Origin: Hoeflea marina
GTDB taxonomy: Bacteria > Pseudomonadota > Alphaproteobacteria > Rhizobiales > Rhizobiaceae
NCBI RefSeq assembly: GCF_003182275.1
Contig: NZ_QGTR01000003.1
Location: forward strand, 434,001 to 498,000
DNA length: 64,000 bases
Direction of reading: 5' to 3'
This document shows positions 43,763-52,156 of the stretch, in pieces. The translations under genes and the position numbers were made by a program. The stretch's first letter is position 1. Every line of letters starts with the position of its first letter. A model generated the notes under the pieces. The model was not told the DNA's origin and searched no databases. It saw nothing but the letters and a program-made list of their open reading frames with translations.

Positions 43763-44079
43763 AGGCAGGCGGAAGCGGCGAGCACGGGAAACAGCGTCCA
43801 GACGGTGGCCACAAGGCCGGTCACGGCGCTGATGCGGCTCACCACCCGCACCAGCCCCGGTTCGGCGCCGAAGCGGGCGGACCACACGAGCGCCAGCAGG
43901 CCTACCTGGAGGAGAACGGCCAGCAGGAAGGCGATGACCAGCACCATCCTCGGCCCCGATCCATCCGCGACCGCCGCGCCGGGGCCGGCGGCGCAGACGA
44001 TGCCGCTGAGGCCGTAGATGGCGCTGAAGCAGGCGAGCCAGGCCGCCGGCGAGACCAGGATGCGCAGCAGGTCGCTCAT
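43759..44079 (-). CDS. Small three-helix membrane protein of the oxidase operon
   Basis: The 106-residue protein has three hydrophobic helices (near 11-31, 45-65 and 83-103) and no motif I can place. Its ATG overlaps the stop of the oxidase subunit I+III gene (ATGA), and its stop overlaps the start of the CtaG-like gene, so it is made in step with both. Position suggests a small oxidase subunit, like the unassigned last genes of rhizobial coxMNOP operons. Confidence 0.75.
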   Translation of the reverse strand: MSDLLRILVSPAAWLACFSAIYGLSGIVCAAGPGAAVADGSGPRMVLVIAFLLAVLLQVGLLALVWSARFGAEPGLVRVVSRISAVTGLVATVWTLFPVLAASACL

Positions 44080-46559
44080 GCCGCAAACCCCGGCAGGTAG
44101 ACGGCGGCCAGGATGAGCGCGGTGACCACGGCAAGGTAACCGGTCCAGACCGGCACGATCGCCAGCTCCGCCCGGCGGCTGCGGGAGACATAGCCGGCCC
44201 TCTGCCGGGCGAGGAGGAAGGCCAGCATCAGCGCCACCAGCAGCGCATGCACGAGCCCGTAGCAGCCCAGCACCCAGAGCGTGGCGCCGTAGGCATGGCC
44301 GGTGGGATGCGGCGCTCCAGCAAGCAGCAACGCGAAAGCGCCGGCAAGGCAGAGGGCGCCGGCGAGCGCCGCGAGAAGCGCGGCCGTGGGGTCGCCGCCG
44401 ATTCGGTTGCGGCGGACGGCGAGCGCGATGCCCGCCACCGCCAGCGCAGCCCCCGCCGGGGCGGCGACGAGGACGAGAAGCGATGGCTCCATGAAGGCCG
44501 CAGGCGGCCAGCCGGGGGCGACGGTCCAGAGGAAGGCGTAGCCGAAGAGCAGCGAGCCGAAGAGGGTGGCGTTGGCCACCAGCAGGAAGGCCGAGCCCCA
44601 CCAGCCGGGCGGCCGGTCCGTCTCAGACGCGCTCGCAAGCGCGAGGCCGTGGCCGACCGGCTGGCAGCCGAGGTCCGTGTCCGAGCCGAGCTGCCAGACC
44701 CAGCGCCAGCCGAGCACGGCCACTCCCGCCAGCGCGAGCGGCGTCAGCCAGTAGAGCTTGAGGAGCAGCGACAGGAAGAAGACGCCCGTCACCGCCGCCA
44801 TCACCAGCGGCAGGCGGGTGTTGGCGGGGTAGACGACATGCTGCTCGGGCTCTCCCGTGGCGATGTCGACCATCAGCGTTTCGCGCAGTCCGCCGCGTGC
44901 GTCGCCCAGATATCCCTCGCCGCGCGCGAGCCGCACGCCGAGATCCGGATCGTCGGCGAGCGGCTCGCGCGAGGTCACGCGTGGCAGGCTGGCGAAATTG
45001 TAGGCCGGAGGCGGCATCGGAACCGCCCATTCCAGCGTGCCGGCGCCCCAGGGATTGCGCCGGGAGCGGCGGGGAACGACGAGGTGCAGCACGATCTCGA
45101 TGAGCACGATGACCAGGCCGAACGCCAGCACGAAGCCGCCGACCGAGGAGATCAGGTTGATGGCCGTCCAGCCGTCTTCCGGGGCGTAGGTGGATATGCG
45201 CCGCCGCTGCCCCATCAGCCCGACCCAGTGCATGGCAAGGAAGGTGACATGAAAGCCGATGAAGATCAGCGCAAAGGCCACATTGCCGAGCCGGAAGAAG
45301 CGCCTGCGCCCGGAGGCCAGCGGCAGCCAGTAGTAGATGCCGGCCAGGATCGGGAAGACGAAGCCGCCGAAGAGCACGTAGTGCAGGTGAGCGGTGACGA
45401 AGGCGGTGTCGTGCACCTGCCAGTCGAAGGGCACCACCGCGACCATGACGCCGGTCAGCCCGCCGATGACGAAGGTGACGAAGAAGCCGAGAATGTGCAG
45501 CATCGGCAGGTGCAGCCGGGGAGTGCCCTTCCACATCGTTCCGATCCAGGCGAAAACCTGGACCGCCGTGGGGACGGCCACCAGCGTCGAGGCCGCTGAA
45601 AAGAAGGCAAGCCCCATATGCGGGATGCCGGTGGTGAACATGTGGTGCACCCAGAGCCCGAAGCTCAGGATCGCCAGCGCCACGGCGGCCGCCACCACCC
45701 AGCGGTAGCCGATCAGCGTGGTCGAGGCCATCACCGGCAGCACGGTCGAGACGACCCCGGCTGCGGGGAGGAAGATGATGTAGACCTCCGGATGGCCGAA
45801 GAGCCAGAACAGGTGCTGCCACAAGAGGCTGTCGCCGCCCAGCTCCACCTGGAAGAAGGGCATCCCGAAGGCGCGCTCCAACTCGAGCAGGATCGATCCC
45901 AGGATCAGCGGCGGAAAGCCGGTCAGGATCATCAGCGAGACCACCAGCATGTACCAGGCGAAAATCGGCATCCGCGCCAGCGACATGCCCGGCGCGCGGT
46001 ATTTCAGGATCGAGACGGTGAACTCGACCGCGGCGCAGATGGCGGAGATCTCGACGAAGGTGATGCCGATCAGCCAGAAGTCGGTGTTGATGCCGGGCGA
46101 ATGGATCCGGCCGGTCAGCGGCGGATACATGAACCAGCCGCCGTCGGGCGCGATCCCGAAGAGGAGCGAGACGAGCAGCATGGCGCCGCCGAAGAAATAG
46201 CACCAGTAGCCGTAGGCGGTCAGCCGCGGATAGGCGAGGTCACGGGTGCCCAGCATCTTCGGCAAGAGATAGATCGCCATTCCCTCGATGGCCGGAATGG
46301 CGAACAGGAACATCATGATGGTCCCGTGCATGGTGAAGATCTGGCTGTAGATCCCGGGGCCGGCAAAGGCCGAGTGCGGGGTCGCCAGCTGCGCCCGGAT
46401 CAGCATGGCCAGGATGCCGCCGACCAGGAAGTAGAAGAACGCGGTGACGAGGAACATCCGCCCGACGTCGCTGTGGTTGACCGTCGAGAACCAGCCCTTC
46501 CAGCCGGGCCCCGAGGCCCAGGCGGCGCTGAGCCGGCGGTGGCGGGCCAGTGCGGTCAT
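44076..46559 (-). CDS. ctaD: Haem-copper oxidase subunit I fused to subunit III
   Basis: 827 residues. The subunit I part (about 1-540) has the low-spin haem ligand in FTMHGTIMMF, the CuB/Tyr motif LFGHPEVYIIFLP with the D-channel glutamate (A-type), HHMFTTGIP and the paired ligands in HDTAFVTAHLHYVLFGG. A linker leads to a subunit III-like part (about 610-827) with GWWGSAFLLVANATLFGSLLFGYAFLW and HPTGHAYGATLWVLGCYGLVHALL. Subunit I contains haems and CuB and pumps protons. Its N-terminal ATG overlaps the subunit II stop by ATGA. Fusions of this kind are known in rhizobial CoxN-type oxidases. Confidence 0.94.
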   Translation of the reverse strand: MTALARHRRLSAAWASGPGWKGWFSTVNHSDVGRMFLVTAFFYFLVGGILAMLIRAQLATPHSAFAGPGIYSQIFTMHGTIMMFLFAIPAIEGMAIYLLPKMLGTRDLAYPRLTAYGYWCYFFGGAMLLVSLLFGIAPDGGWFMYPPLTGRIHSPGINTDFWLIGITFVEISAICAAVEFTVSILKYRAPGMSLARMPIFAWYMLVVSLMILTGFPPLILGSILLELERAFGMPFFQVELGGDSLLWQHLFWLFGHPEVYIIFLPAAGVVSTVLPVMASTTLIGYRWVVAAAVALAILSFGLWVHHMFTTGIPHMGLAFFSAASTLVAVPTAVQVFAWIGTMWKGTPRLHLPMLHILGFFVTFVIGGLTGVMVAVVPFDWQVHDTAFVTAHLHYVLFGGFVFPILAGIYYWLPLASGRRRFFRLGNVAFALIFIGFHVTFLAMHWVGLMGQRRRISTYAPEDGWTAINLISSVGGFVLAFGLVIVLIEIVLHLVVPRRSRRNPWGAGTLEWAVPMPPPAYNFASLPRVTSREPLADDPDLGVRLARGEGYLGDARGGLRETLMVDIATGEPEQHVVYPANTRLPLVMAAVTGVFFLSLLLKLYWLTPLALAGVAVLGWRWVWQLGSDTDLGCQPVGHGLALASASETDRPPGWWGSAFLLVANATLFGSLLFGYAFLWTVAPGWPPAAFMEPSLLVLVAAPAGAALAVAGIALAVRRNRIGGDPTAALLAALAGALCLAGAFALLLAGAPHPTGHAYGATLWVLGCYGLVHALLVALMLAFLLARQRAGYVSRSRRAELAIVPVWTGYLAVVTALILAAVYLPGFAA

Positions 46560-47281
46560 TGTCCGTCCTCCAGGAAAGCCTGCCAGTCATCCGGGGCGTG
46601 GGCAATGACGGTGAAGGAATGGTCCTCATAGCCGTGGCCGCTGAACTCTGCGCTCAGCCCCGCATAGCTGCCCGGAGTATCCGCCTCGATCCTGAGCACG
46701 TTGACGTGGCCCGGAATCGCGTCGAGCTTGCCCGCCAGGCGCGGGACCCAGAAGCTGTGGATGACGTCGCGCGTGGTGATGGCCACGTCGACGGGCCGGC
46801 CGGCGGGGATGTGCAGGACACCGTCGGTGGTCCGACCGGGTGCCTCATCGTAGGAAAAGGTCCAGGACCATTGCCGCGCGACAGCCGCCACCCTGGCGAC
46901 GTCGGGGCCGGCGCGCGGCAGAAGCCGCTCGCCTAACCACAGTCCATAGCCGAGAAGCACAAGCAGCACCGCCACCGGGAATGCGAGGCCGAGGCCCATG
47001 ATCCAGGTTCGCTCGGCCGCTGCCTCTGTCGCGCCGGCACGCGCCGGCCGCCAGGCAAGCGCCAGAAGCAGCATGACCAGCGCGAAGATCGCCGTGGAGC
47101 CGATCAGCATCACCCACCAGAGGCGGGCGATCGAATGCGCCGCGGGCCCCGCCGGGTCGAGCATGGAGAGTTGCCCGGCGCAACCCGACAGGCTACCAAG
47201 CGTTGTGCAGATCAGGGCCAGCTTGAGGAGACGACCGCCATGGCGGCGCAGAAGATCAAAGGCAAGGGTGAAAACGAGCAA
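46556..47281 (-). CDS. Oxidase subunit II-like lipoprotein lacking CuA ligands
   Basis: The likely start is TTG 47281 with AGGA eight bases upstream (241 residues). The ATG at 47164 would remove the lipobox LSGC found just upstream, so it is less likely. After the lipid-modified Cys come two TM helices (RLWWVMLIGSTAIFALVML and GLAFPVAVLLVLLGYGLWL) and a cupredoxin domain with WSWTFSYDE and HSFWVPRLAGKLDAIPG. At the CuA site the two Cys ligands are serines (GLSAEFSGHGYEDHSF), and the usual Met is gone. This matches the layout of the quinol-oxidase subunit CyoA better than that of cytochrome c oxidases. No cytochrome c domain is present. Confidence 0.85.
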   Translation of the reverse strand: MLVFTLAFDLLRRHGGRLLKLALICTTLGSLSGCAGQLSMLDPAGPAAHSIARLWWVMLIGSTAIFALVMLLLALAWRPARAGATEAAAERTWIMGLGLAFPVAVLLVLLGYGLWLGERLLPRAGPDVARVAAVARQWSWTFSYDEAPGRTTDGVLHIPAGRPVDVAITTRDVIHSFWVPRLAGKLDAIPGHVNVLRIEADTPGSYAGLSAEFSGHGYEDHSFTVIAHAPDDWQAFLEDGQ

Positions 47282-47761
47282 CTCATCGATCCTGTTGCGG
47301 AAATGCCGGGCTTCGACGATACCGAGTCGAAGATTGCCATACTTGGCCACCCCGTGCACGCCATGAGCGTGGCGTTTCCCATTGCGCTTACCTTCTGCAC
47401 CTTCGCGGCCGACCTTCTCTACTGGTGGACGGGCGATCCGTTCTGGGCCCGGGCGGCGGTCTGGGCGGTCGGCGCCGCCTTCCTGCTCGGAATGTTCGCC
47501 GGACTGTCGGGAACGGCCGAACTGCTGCTCGTCTCCGGAATCCGGGTGCGGGCCGCCGCCTGGACGCATTTCATCATCGCCGTCACGCTGCTGTCGCTTC
47601 TCGGCACCAATTGGGGCTATCGGCTCCTCGGATACGAGAGCGCGGTCCTGCCCTACGGCATCCTGCTTTCGGCCGTCGGCGTGCTGATCGCTGGCTTCAC
47701 TGGCTGGCATGGGGGCAAACTCGTGTTCGACTACCGGCTTGGAACTTCGAAAGGCAACTGA
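47240..47761 (+). CDS. DUF2231 membrane protein
   Basis: GAGGAG nine bases before the ATG at 47240 sets the start, giving 173 residues. A charged N-terminus (KIKGKGENEQLIDPVAEMPGFDD) is followed by four hydrophobic helices with LGHPVHAMSVAFPIALT, typical of DUF2231, and WTHFIIAVTLLSLLGTNWGYRLLG. Histidines at the helix ends suggest haem or metal contact, but the family's role is unproven. Its 5' end overlaps the probable 5' end of the divergent oxidase subunit II gene, and its 3' end overlaps the convergent CopD-like gene by 31 bp. Confidence 0.85.
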   Translation: MAAQKIKGKGENEQLIDPVAEMPGFDDTESKIAILGHPVHAMSVAFPIALTFCTFAADLLYWWTGDPFWARAAVWAVGAAFLLGMFAGLSGTAELLLVSGIRVRAAAWTHFIIAVTLLSLLGTNWGYRLLGYESAVLPYGILLSAVGVLIAGFTGWHGGKLVFDYRLGTSKGN

Positions 47762-48243
47762 CCGCCGCGCGGAACTCGCAGCCATTCGGGCATGACAATC
47801 CATCCGAAATCGGGCTTGGCGAGCACCAGCACCAGGATGGCGGTTGCGCAGGCCAGAACGCCCGTCACCGGCAGATAGGGATTGGGCGGCGTGTGATTGC
47901 CCGGCTCTTCCGCGATCCGCACGATACTGCTGCCGATCCAGACATGGATCAGCAGCAGCAGCCCGACGACCGCCAGCTTCGCAAACAGCCACGGCACGAA
48001 GGCCTGGCGCAGGAAGATCAGCCAGGTTCCGGCGATGACGGCGATCACAGCCGCCGGCGTCACCACCGCGGTGTAGGCAAGGTGGGTGCTGTGGCGGATG
48101 ATCCGGTAGTCATTGCCCGTCACCAGCGGAACGTGGCGCGAGAGCATCATCGGCAGCGCGATCAGGCCCCCGCACCAGATGCCGAGCGCGGTCATATGCA
48201 GCGCCTTCCACAAGGGTATGGTTGAGATCAGCCACTCTGTCAC
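47731..48243 (-). CDS. CopD-like/DUF2269-type membrane protein
   Basis: The 170-residue protein has four to five helices and conserved histidines in LWKALHMTALGIWCGGLIALPMMLSRH, RHSTHLAYTAVVTPAAVIAVIAG and LIHVWIGSS. This is the pattern of CopD/HemJ-like four-helix haem- or copper-associated proteins. Together with the DUF2231 protein and the oxidase operon it suggests a role in copper supply or electron-transfer accessory function. This is inference from context. Confidence 0.78.
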   Translation of the reverse strand: MTEWLISTIPLWKALHMTALGIWCGGLIALPMMLSRHVPLVTGNDYRIIRHSTHLAYTAVVTPAAVIAVIAGTWLIFLRQAFVPWLFAKLAVVGLLLLIHVWIGSSIVRIAEEPGNHTPPNPYLPVTGVLACATAILVLVLAKPDFGWIVMPEWLRVPRGGQLPFEVPSR

Positions 48244-48651
48244 CGGCGTATCACCACTGGCAGCCTATCCTCTCGCTCATGCGGCGCGGCCTTCAGGACG
48301 CGATCCGAACCCGAACCGGCCTGGCAGCCGGACATGTGACTTCAACTGGTGCTGCCAGGGTGCACCGGCGGATCTACTTCGGGACAATAGCCCGCGCAAT
48401 TGCCGTTGGGAATCGGAAACCGCGTGACGCCCAATCCGTCGAGACGCCGCGGCGCTCCACCGTCGGCCCCTGTGTTCAGCCCGCTCTCCTCCCCTGGCGA
48501 AAACCAGGGCGGCCCGGTCATCCCCGGTCGGCACCACCACCGCGTGAACACCCCGCATGAGTTGCGAGCTTCCGCGTCTTGCCCGCTTCTCCGGCTGTTG
48601 CATGAGACAACCAGCAAGTGAGCCGCTTGTTCCACAGCTTCGCGCGCGCGC
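48244..48651. other. 408-bp gap, no gene recognised
   Basis: The gap separates the CopD-like gene and the LysR gene, both on the minus strand. A minus-strand frame at ~48280-48600 begins well but has no recognisable domain and poor codon pattern at its end, so I leave it out. No promoter, repeat or terminator stands out. Confidence 0.4.
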
Positions 48652-49602
48652 CTACCTTCGCCAGAGCGCATTCTGCTCGTGCTTGGAAATGGTCGAAGCC
48701 AGCGCGGTGAACTCCTTGGCGATGAACTGCCGGAAGCGGCGCACCGAGGGGCGCAGCGGCGAGTCGCGCGGCCAGAGCATGCCGAGGCTGCGCTCGGGAT
48801 GGCCGATGCGGATCGACAGCGCCGACAACGCCTTCTGCCGCCTCAACATGAAGACCACGGAATAGGGCAGGACAGTCAGTGCGTCCGAGCGCTCGAGGAT
48901 GGTGACGACCGAAGTCAGCGAGCCACCGGAAAAACTCACCTTGAAGTCGCGCATGCCGATGCTCGCCAGCACATTGCGCAGATCCTCGTACAGCGGACTG
49001 TTGGCAGGCGGGGCGATCCAGGGATAGGGGGCGATGTCGGACAGCTTGACCGACGTGCGGCGGGCGAGCGGGTGGACGACGCTGCAGGCAATCACGTTGC
49101 GGCCCGGCAGGATCCTGGCGAATTCGAACTCATCCGGGATGGTCTCCGGATTCATCGGGCAGATGGCAACGTCGAGCGACCCGGTCTCGAGCCTGCGCAT
49201 CAGCTCGGCGGCATAGTCGTAAGACTGGTCGATGCGGATGTCCGGATAGGCCATCTGGAAGTCGGCGATCATGCCGGAGATGACACCGTCCATGAAGATC
49301 GGCGTGCCGCCGACGCGGACGACGCCGGACTTGCCCTCGCGGTAGCGGGAGACGAGCAGACCGGCACTGTTGCCCGCCTCGATGATGCGGCGGCCTTCGG
49401 CGGCCAGCGCCAGGCAGATCTCGGTGGGCTTGAGGGGTCGCTTGCCCTTCTCGAACAGCCGCGTGCCCAACCGGGTCTCGAGCAGCGCCAGCGAGCGCGA
49501 GACGCTGGGCTGTGACTTGCCCATGGCTTCGGCGCCTTCGGTCAGGCCGCCATGATCGACGATGGCGGCAAGCAGTTCGAGATGTCTTGGATCCAGCTTC
49601 AT
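48652..49602 (-). CDS. LysR-family transcriptional regulator
   Basis: The 316-residue protein has an N-terminal winged HTH (MKLDPRHLELLAAIVDHGGLTEGAEAMGKSQPSVSRSLALLE), then a two-lobed effector domain with VRVGGTPIFMDGVISGMIADFQ and LDVAICPMNPETIPDEFE. It is divergent from the catabolic operon with ~100 bp between them, the usual layout for LysR activators of aromatic degradation. Its start codon lies inside a T-N11-A palindrome and lacks a Shine-Dalgarno, so the message may be leaderless. Confidence 0.93.
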   Translation of the reverse strand: MKLDPRHLELLAAIVDHGGLTEGAEAMGKSQPSVSRSLALLETRLGTRLFEKGKRPLKPTEICLALAAEGRRIIEAGNSAGLLVSRYREGKSGVVRVGGTPIFMDGVISGMIADFQMAYPDIRIDQSYDYAAELMRRLETGSLDVAICPMNPETIPDEFEFARILPGRNVIACSVVHPLARRTSVKLSDIAPYPWIAPPANSPLYEDLRNVLASIGMRDFKVSFSGGSLTSVVTILERSDALTVLPYSVVFMLRRQKALSALSIRIGHPERSLGMLWPRDSPLRPSVRRFRQFIAKEFTALASTISKHEQNALWRR

Positions 49603-49616
49603 AACATCGAGTTATG
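49600..49616. promoter_or_regulatory. LysR-type T-N11-A palindrome at the divergent promoter
   Basis: CATAACATCGAGTTATG has perfect six-base arms with a five-base centre and contains TAAC-N5-GTTA, a T-N11-A LysR site. It overlaps the ATG of the LysR gene and lies ~90 bp before the maleylacetate reductase start, so one site could give autorepression and operon activation. Confidence 0.6.
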
Positions 49617-49706
49617 TAAGATCGCGCAGATTCAATCAAGTTCGCGTTTTTCCATGCTAGGTTGGCCTGGTTGGGGCGCAGGCCGTCCAGCGCCTTGGGA
49701 GGGGCC

Positions 49707-50780
49707 TTGTCCTATTTTCAGACCAGTTTCGAGCAGCAGGGCGCCGCAGTCCGGGTGCGCTTCGCGCCGGGCGTCAGCCGCGAAGCCGCCCTCGAGGTGG
49801 CGAGGCTCGGCTGCTCGCGCGCGCTGGTTCTCTCCACCCCGCCGCAGGCCGACGGCGCTCTGATGCTGGCCGAAACGCTGGGCGCCTCTGCCGCCGGCGT
49901 CTTCACCCGGGCGGTGATGCACACGCCGGTCGCCGTCACGGAGGAAGCCGTGGCGCATGCGCTTTCGGTCAAGGCCGATTGCATCGTCGCCATCGGCGGC
50001 GGCTCGACCACAGGGCTCGGCAAGGCCATAGCCTGGCGCACCGACCTGCCGCAGATCGTCATCCCGACCACCTATGCCGGCAGCGAGGCCACCGGAATTC
50101 TTGGACAGACGGAAAACGGCATCAAGACGACGGTCACCGATCCGAAGATCCGCCCCGAAGTCATCCTCTATGACGCCGAGCTGGTGGCGACCCTGCCTGT
50201 CGCAATGACGGTCACCAGCGCGCTCAACGCCATGGCGCATGCCGTCGAGGCGCTGTACGCGCAAAACCGCAATCCGATCTCGACCATGCTGGCGACGGAA
50301 GGCCTCCGCGCCTTCGTCAGCAGCCTGCCGGCGGTCGTCGCAGAGCCGGCGGGTCTCACCGCCCGCGGCGAGACCCTGTATGGCGCCTGGCTCTGCGGCA
50401 CCGTGCTGGGCCAGGTCGGCATGGCGCTGCACCACAAGCTCTGTCACACGCTCGGCGGCTCCTTCGACCTGCCGCATGCCGAGACCCACGCGGTGATCCT
50501 GCCGCACGCCACCGCCTTCAATGCGCGGGCCGTTCCAGAATTGCTCAAGCCGGTCCGCGACATCCTCGGCGGCACCGCCCCGGGCGCCGCGCTGCACGAT
50601 TTCGCCCGGCGAATGGGAGCGCCGACAAGCCTGCGCGAACTGGGCATGGCCGAGAGCGATCTCGACCGGGCCGCCGAACTCGCGACCACGAAACCCTACT
50701 GGAACCCGCAGCCGGTCGATCGCCAATCGATCCGCCGGCTGCTGCAGGCGGCCTGGTCGGGAGACAAGCCAGACGCCTGA
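49707..50780 (+). CDS. Maleylacetate reductase
   Basis: The 357-residue protein belongs to the iron-containing alcohol dehydrogenase superfamily. A TTG start at 49707 after GGGAGG gives the family length, and an upstream TTG at 49662 would add unrelated residues. NAD(P) binding is shown by VAIGGGSTTGLGKAIA and IPTTYAGSEAT. The metal/active-site region is NAMAHAVEALYA and HHKLCHTLGGSFDLPHAETHAVILPH, diagnostic for maleylacetate reductases. It reduces maleylacetate to 3-oxoadipate. It is first in the operon, while the ring-cleavage gene is last. Confidence 0.93.
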   Translation: MSYFQTSFEQQGAAVRVRFAPGVSREAALEVARLGCSRALVLSTPPQADGALMLAETLGASAAGVFTRAVMHTPVAVTEEAVAHALSVKADCIVAIGGGSTTGLGKAIAWRTDLPQIVIPTTYAGSEATGILGQTENGIKTTVTDPKIRPEVILYDAELVATLPVAMTVTSALNAMAHAVEALYAQNRNPISTMLATEGLRAFVSSLPAVVAEPAGLTARGETLYGAWLCGTVLGQVGMALHHKLCHTLGGSFDLPHAETHAVILPHATAFNARAVPELLKPVRDILGGTAPGAALHDFARRMGAPTSLRELGMAESDLDRAAELATTKPYWNPQPVDRQSIRRLLQAAWSGDKPDA

Positions 50781-50816
50781 TCTGCATGACGCCATCACTC
50801 ATCTGGGAGGACAACC

Positions 50817-52091
50817 ATGATTACCCGCCGCACACTTCTCAAGAGCACAGCTGCCACCGGCATGGTCGCCGCCATCGGCGGCCTGTCCGCACCGGCCATC
50901 GCCCAGGGCGCGAAGATCAAGCTCGGCTATGTCAGCCCTCAATCGGGGCCGCTTGCAGCATTTGCGGAAGCCGACAACTTCATTCTCTCCAACTTCGCCT
51001 CGCTCGACATCGCCAAGAACTTCGAGGTGATCGTCAAGGACAGCCAGTCCAACCCGAACCGCGCCGCCGAGGTCGCCAAGGGCCTGATCGTCGACGACAA
51101 GATCGACCTCATGCTGGTGGCCTCGACGCCGGAAACCACCAATCCGGTCGCCACCACCTGCGAGGCCGAGGGAGTGCCGGTGATCTCGACAGTGGCCCCG
51201 TGGCAGCCCTATTTCATCGGCCAGCAGGGCAATCCCGGCGATCCGGGGAGCTGGAAGCCGTTCGATTATTCGTTCCACTTCTTCTGGGGCCTGGAGGACG
51301 TGATCTCCGTGTTCACCGCAATGTGGGCGCAGCTCGAGACCAACAAGAGCGTCGGCGGGCTGTTTCCCAATGACGGCGACGGAAACGCCTGGGGCGATCC
51401 CAATGTCGGCTTCCCGCCGGTGCTTTCCAGCAAGGGCTACACGCTCACCGATCCGGGCCGCTACCAGAACCTGACCGACGACTTCTCCGCCCAGATCAAC
51501 GCCTTCAAGCAGGGCAATGTCGAGATCGTCACCGGCGTGCCGATCCCGCCGGACTTCACCACCTTCTGGACCCAGGCCAAGCAGCAGGGCTTCAACCCGA
51601 AGGCCGCCTCGATCGGCAAGGCGATCCTGTTCCCGCAGGCGGTCGAGGCGCTCGGCAGCACCGGCAACAACCTCTCCTCCGAGGTCTGGTGGTCGCCGAG
51701 CCATCCGTTCAAGTCCTCGATCAACGGCATGTCGGCGGGCGATGTCGCCGCGGCCTACACGGCCGCCACCGGCAAGCAGTGGACCCAGCCGATCGGCTTC
51801 GTCCACGCTCTGTTCGAACTTGCCGTCGACGCCATGGGCCGGACCAGCGACACGAGCGACCCGGACCAGATCGCCGAGGCGATCGCCGCCGCGCAGCTGC
51901 AGTCGATCGTCGGCCGCATCGCCTTCGACGGCGCCGGCCTGCCGCCATTTGCGCAGACGAACGTCTCGAAGACCCCGCTGGTCGGCGGGCAGTGGCGGCT
52001 CAAGGAGGGCGGTGGCTACGATCTCGTCATCGTCGAGAACACCGACCAGCCGTCGATCCCGACCGGCGGCACGATGCAGCCGCTCGGCTGA
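50817..52091 (+). CDS. ABC transporter substrate-binding protein (branched-chain amino acid type) with Tat signal
   Basis: The 424-residue protein starts with a twin-arginine signal (ITRRTLLKSTAATGMVAAIGG, cleavage near AIAQG), so it is folded before export. The mature part has the Peripla_BP_6 fold: IKLGYVSPQSGPLAAFAEAD, VIVKDSQSNPNRAAEVAKGLIVDDKIDLML and GDGNAWGDPNVG. The catabolic genes in the operon imply a phenolic or aromatic-acid ligand rather than an amino acid. A perfect ten-base-pair hairpin follows its stop. Confidence 0.94.
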   Translation: MITRRTLLKSTAATGMVAAIGGLSAPAIAQGAKIKLGYVSPQSGPLAAFAEADNFILSNFASLDIAKNFEVIVKDSQSNPNRAAEVAKGLIVDDKIDLMLVASTPETTNPVATTCEAEGVPVISTVAPWQPYFIGQQGNPGDPGSWKPFDYSFHFFWGLEDVISVFTAMWAQLETNKSVGGLFPNDGDGNAWGDPNVGFPPVLSSKGYTLTDPGRYQNLTDDFSAQINAFKQGNVEIVTGVPIPPDFTTFWTQAKQQGFNPKAASIGKAILFPQAVEALGSTGNNLSSEVWWSPSHPFKSSINGMSAGDVAAAYTAATGKQWTQPIGFVHALFELAVDAMGRTSDTSDPDQIAEAIAAAQLQSIVGRIAFDGAGLPPFAQTNVSKTPLVGGQWRLKEGGGYDLVIVENTDQPSIPTGGTMQPLG

Positions 52092-52100
52092 CACCGCAAC

Positions 52101-52125
52101 GCCGGGGCGGCGGTTCCGCCCCGGC
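52101..52125 (+). terminator. Strong stem-loop after the substrate-binding-protein gene
   Basis: GCCGGGGCGG-CGGTT-CCGCCCCGGC is a perfect ten-base-pair hairpin with a five-base loop, ten bases after the stop codon. Without a T-run it is more likely a partial terminator or 3' mRNA stabiliser that raises binding-protein output over the downstream transporter genes. Confidence 0.75.
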
Positions 52126-52156
52126 CCCTTCATCCCAGTGATCGGCCGACCAGACG

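Noticed and set aside
43154-48243. FNR/FixK-type box for the oxidase operon
   Set aside because: I looked for a TTGAT-N4-ATCAA pattern upstream of subunit II and found none.
48277-48603. A minus-strand 108-codon frame between the CopD-like and LysR genes
   Set aside because: No domain, mixed codon pattern and no good ribosome-binding site; not supported as a gene.
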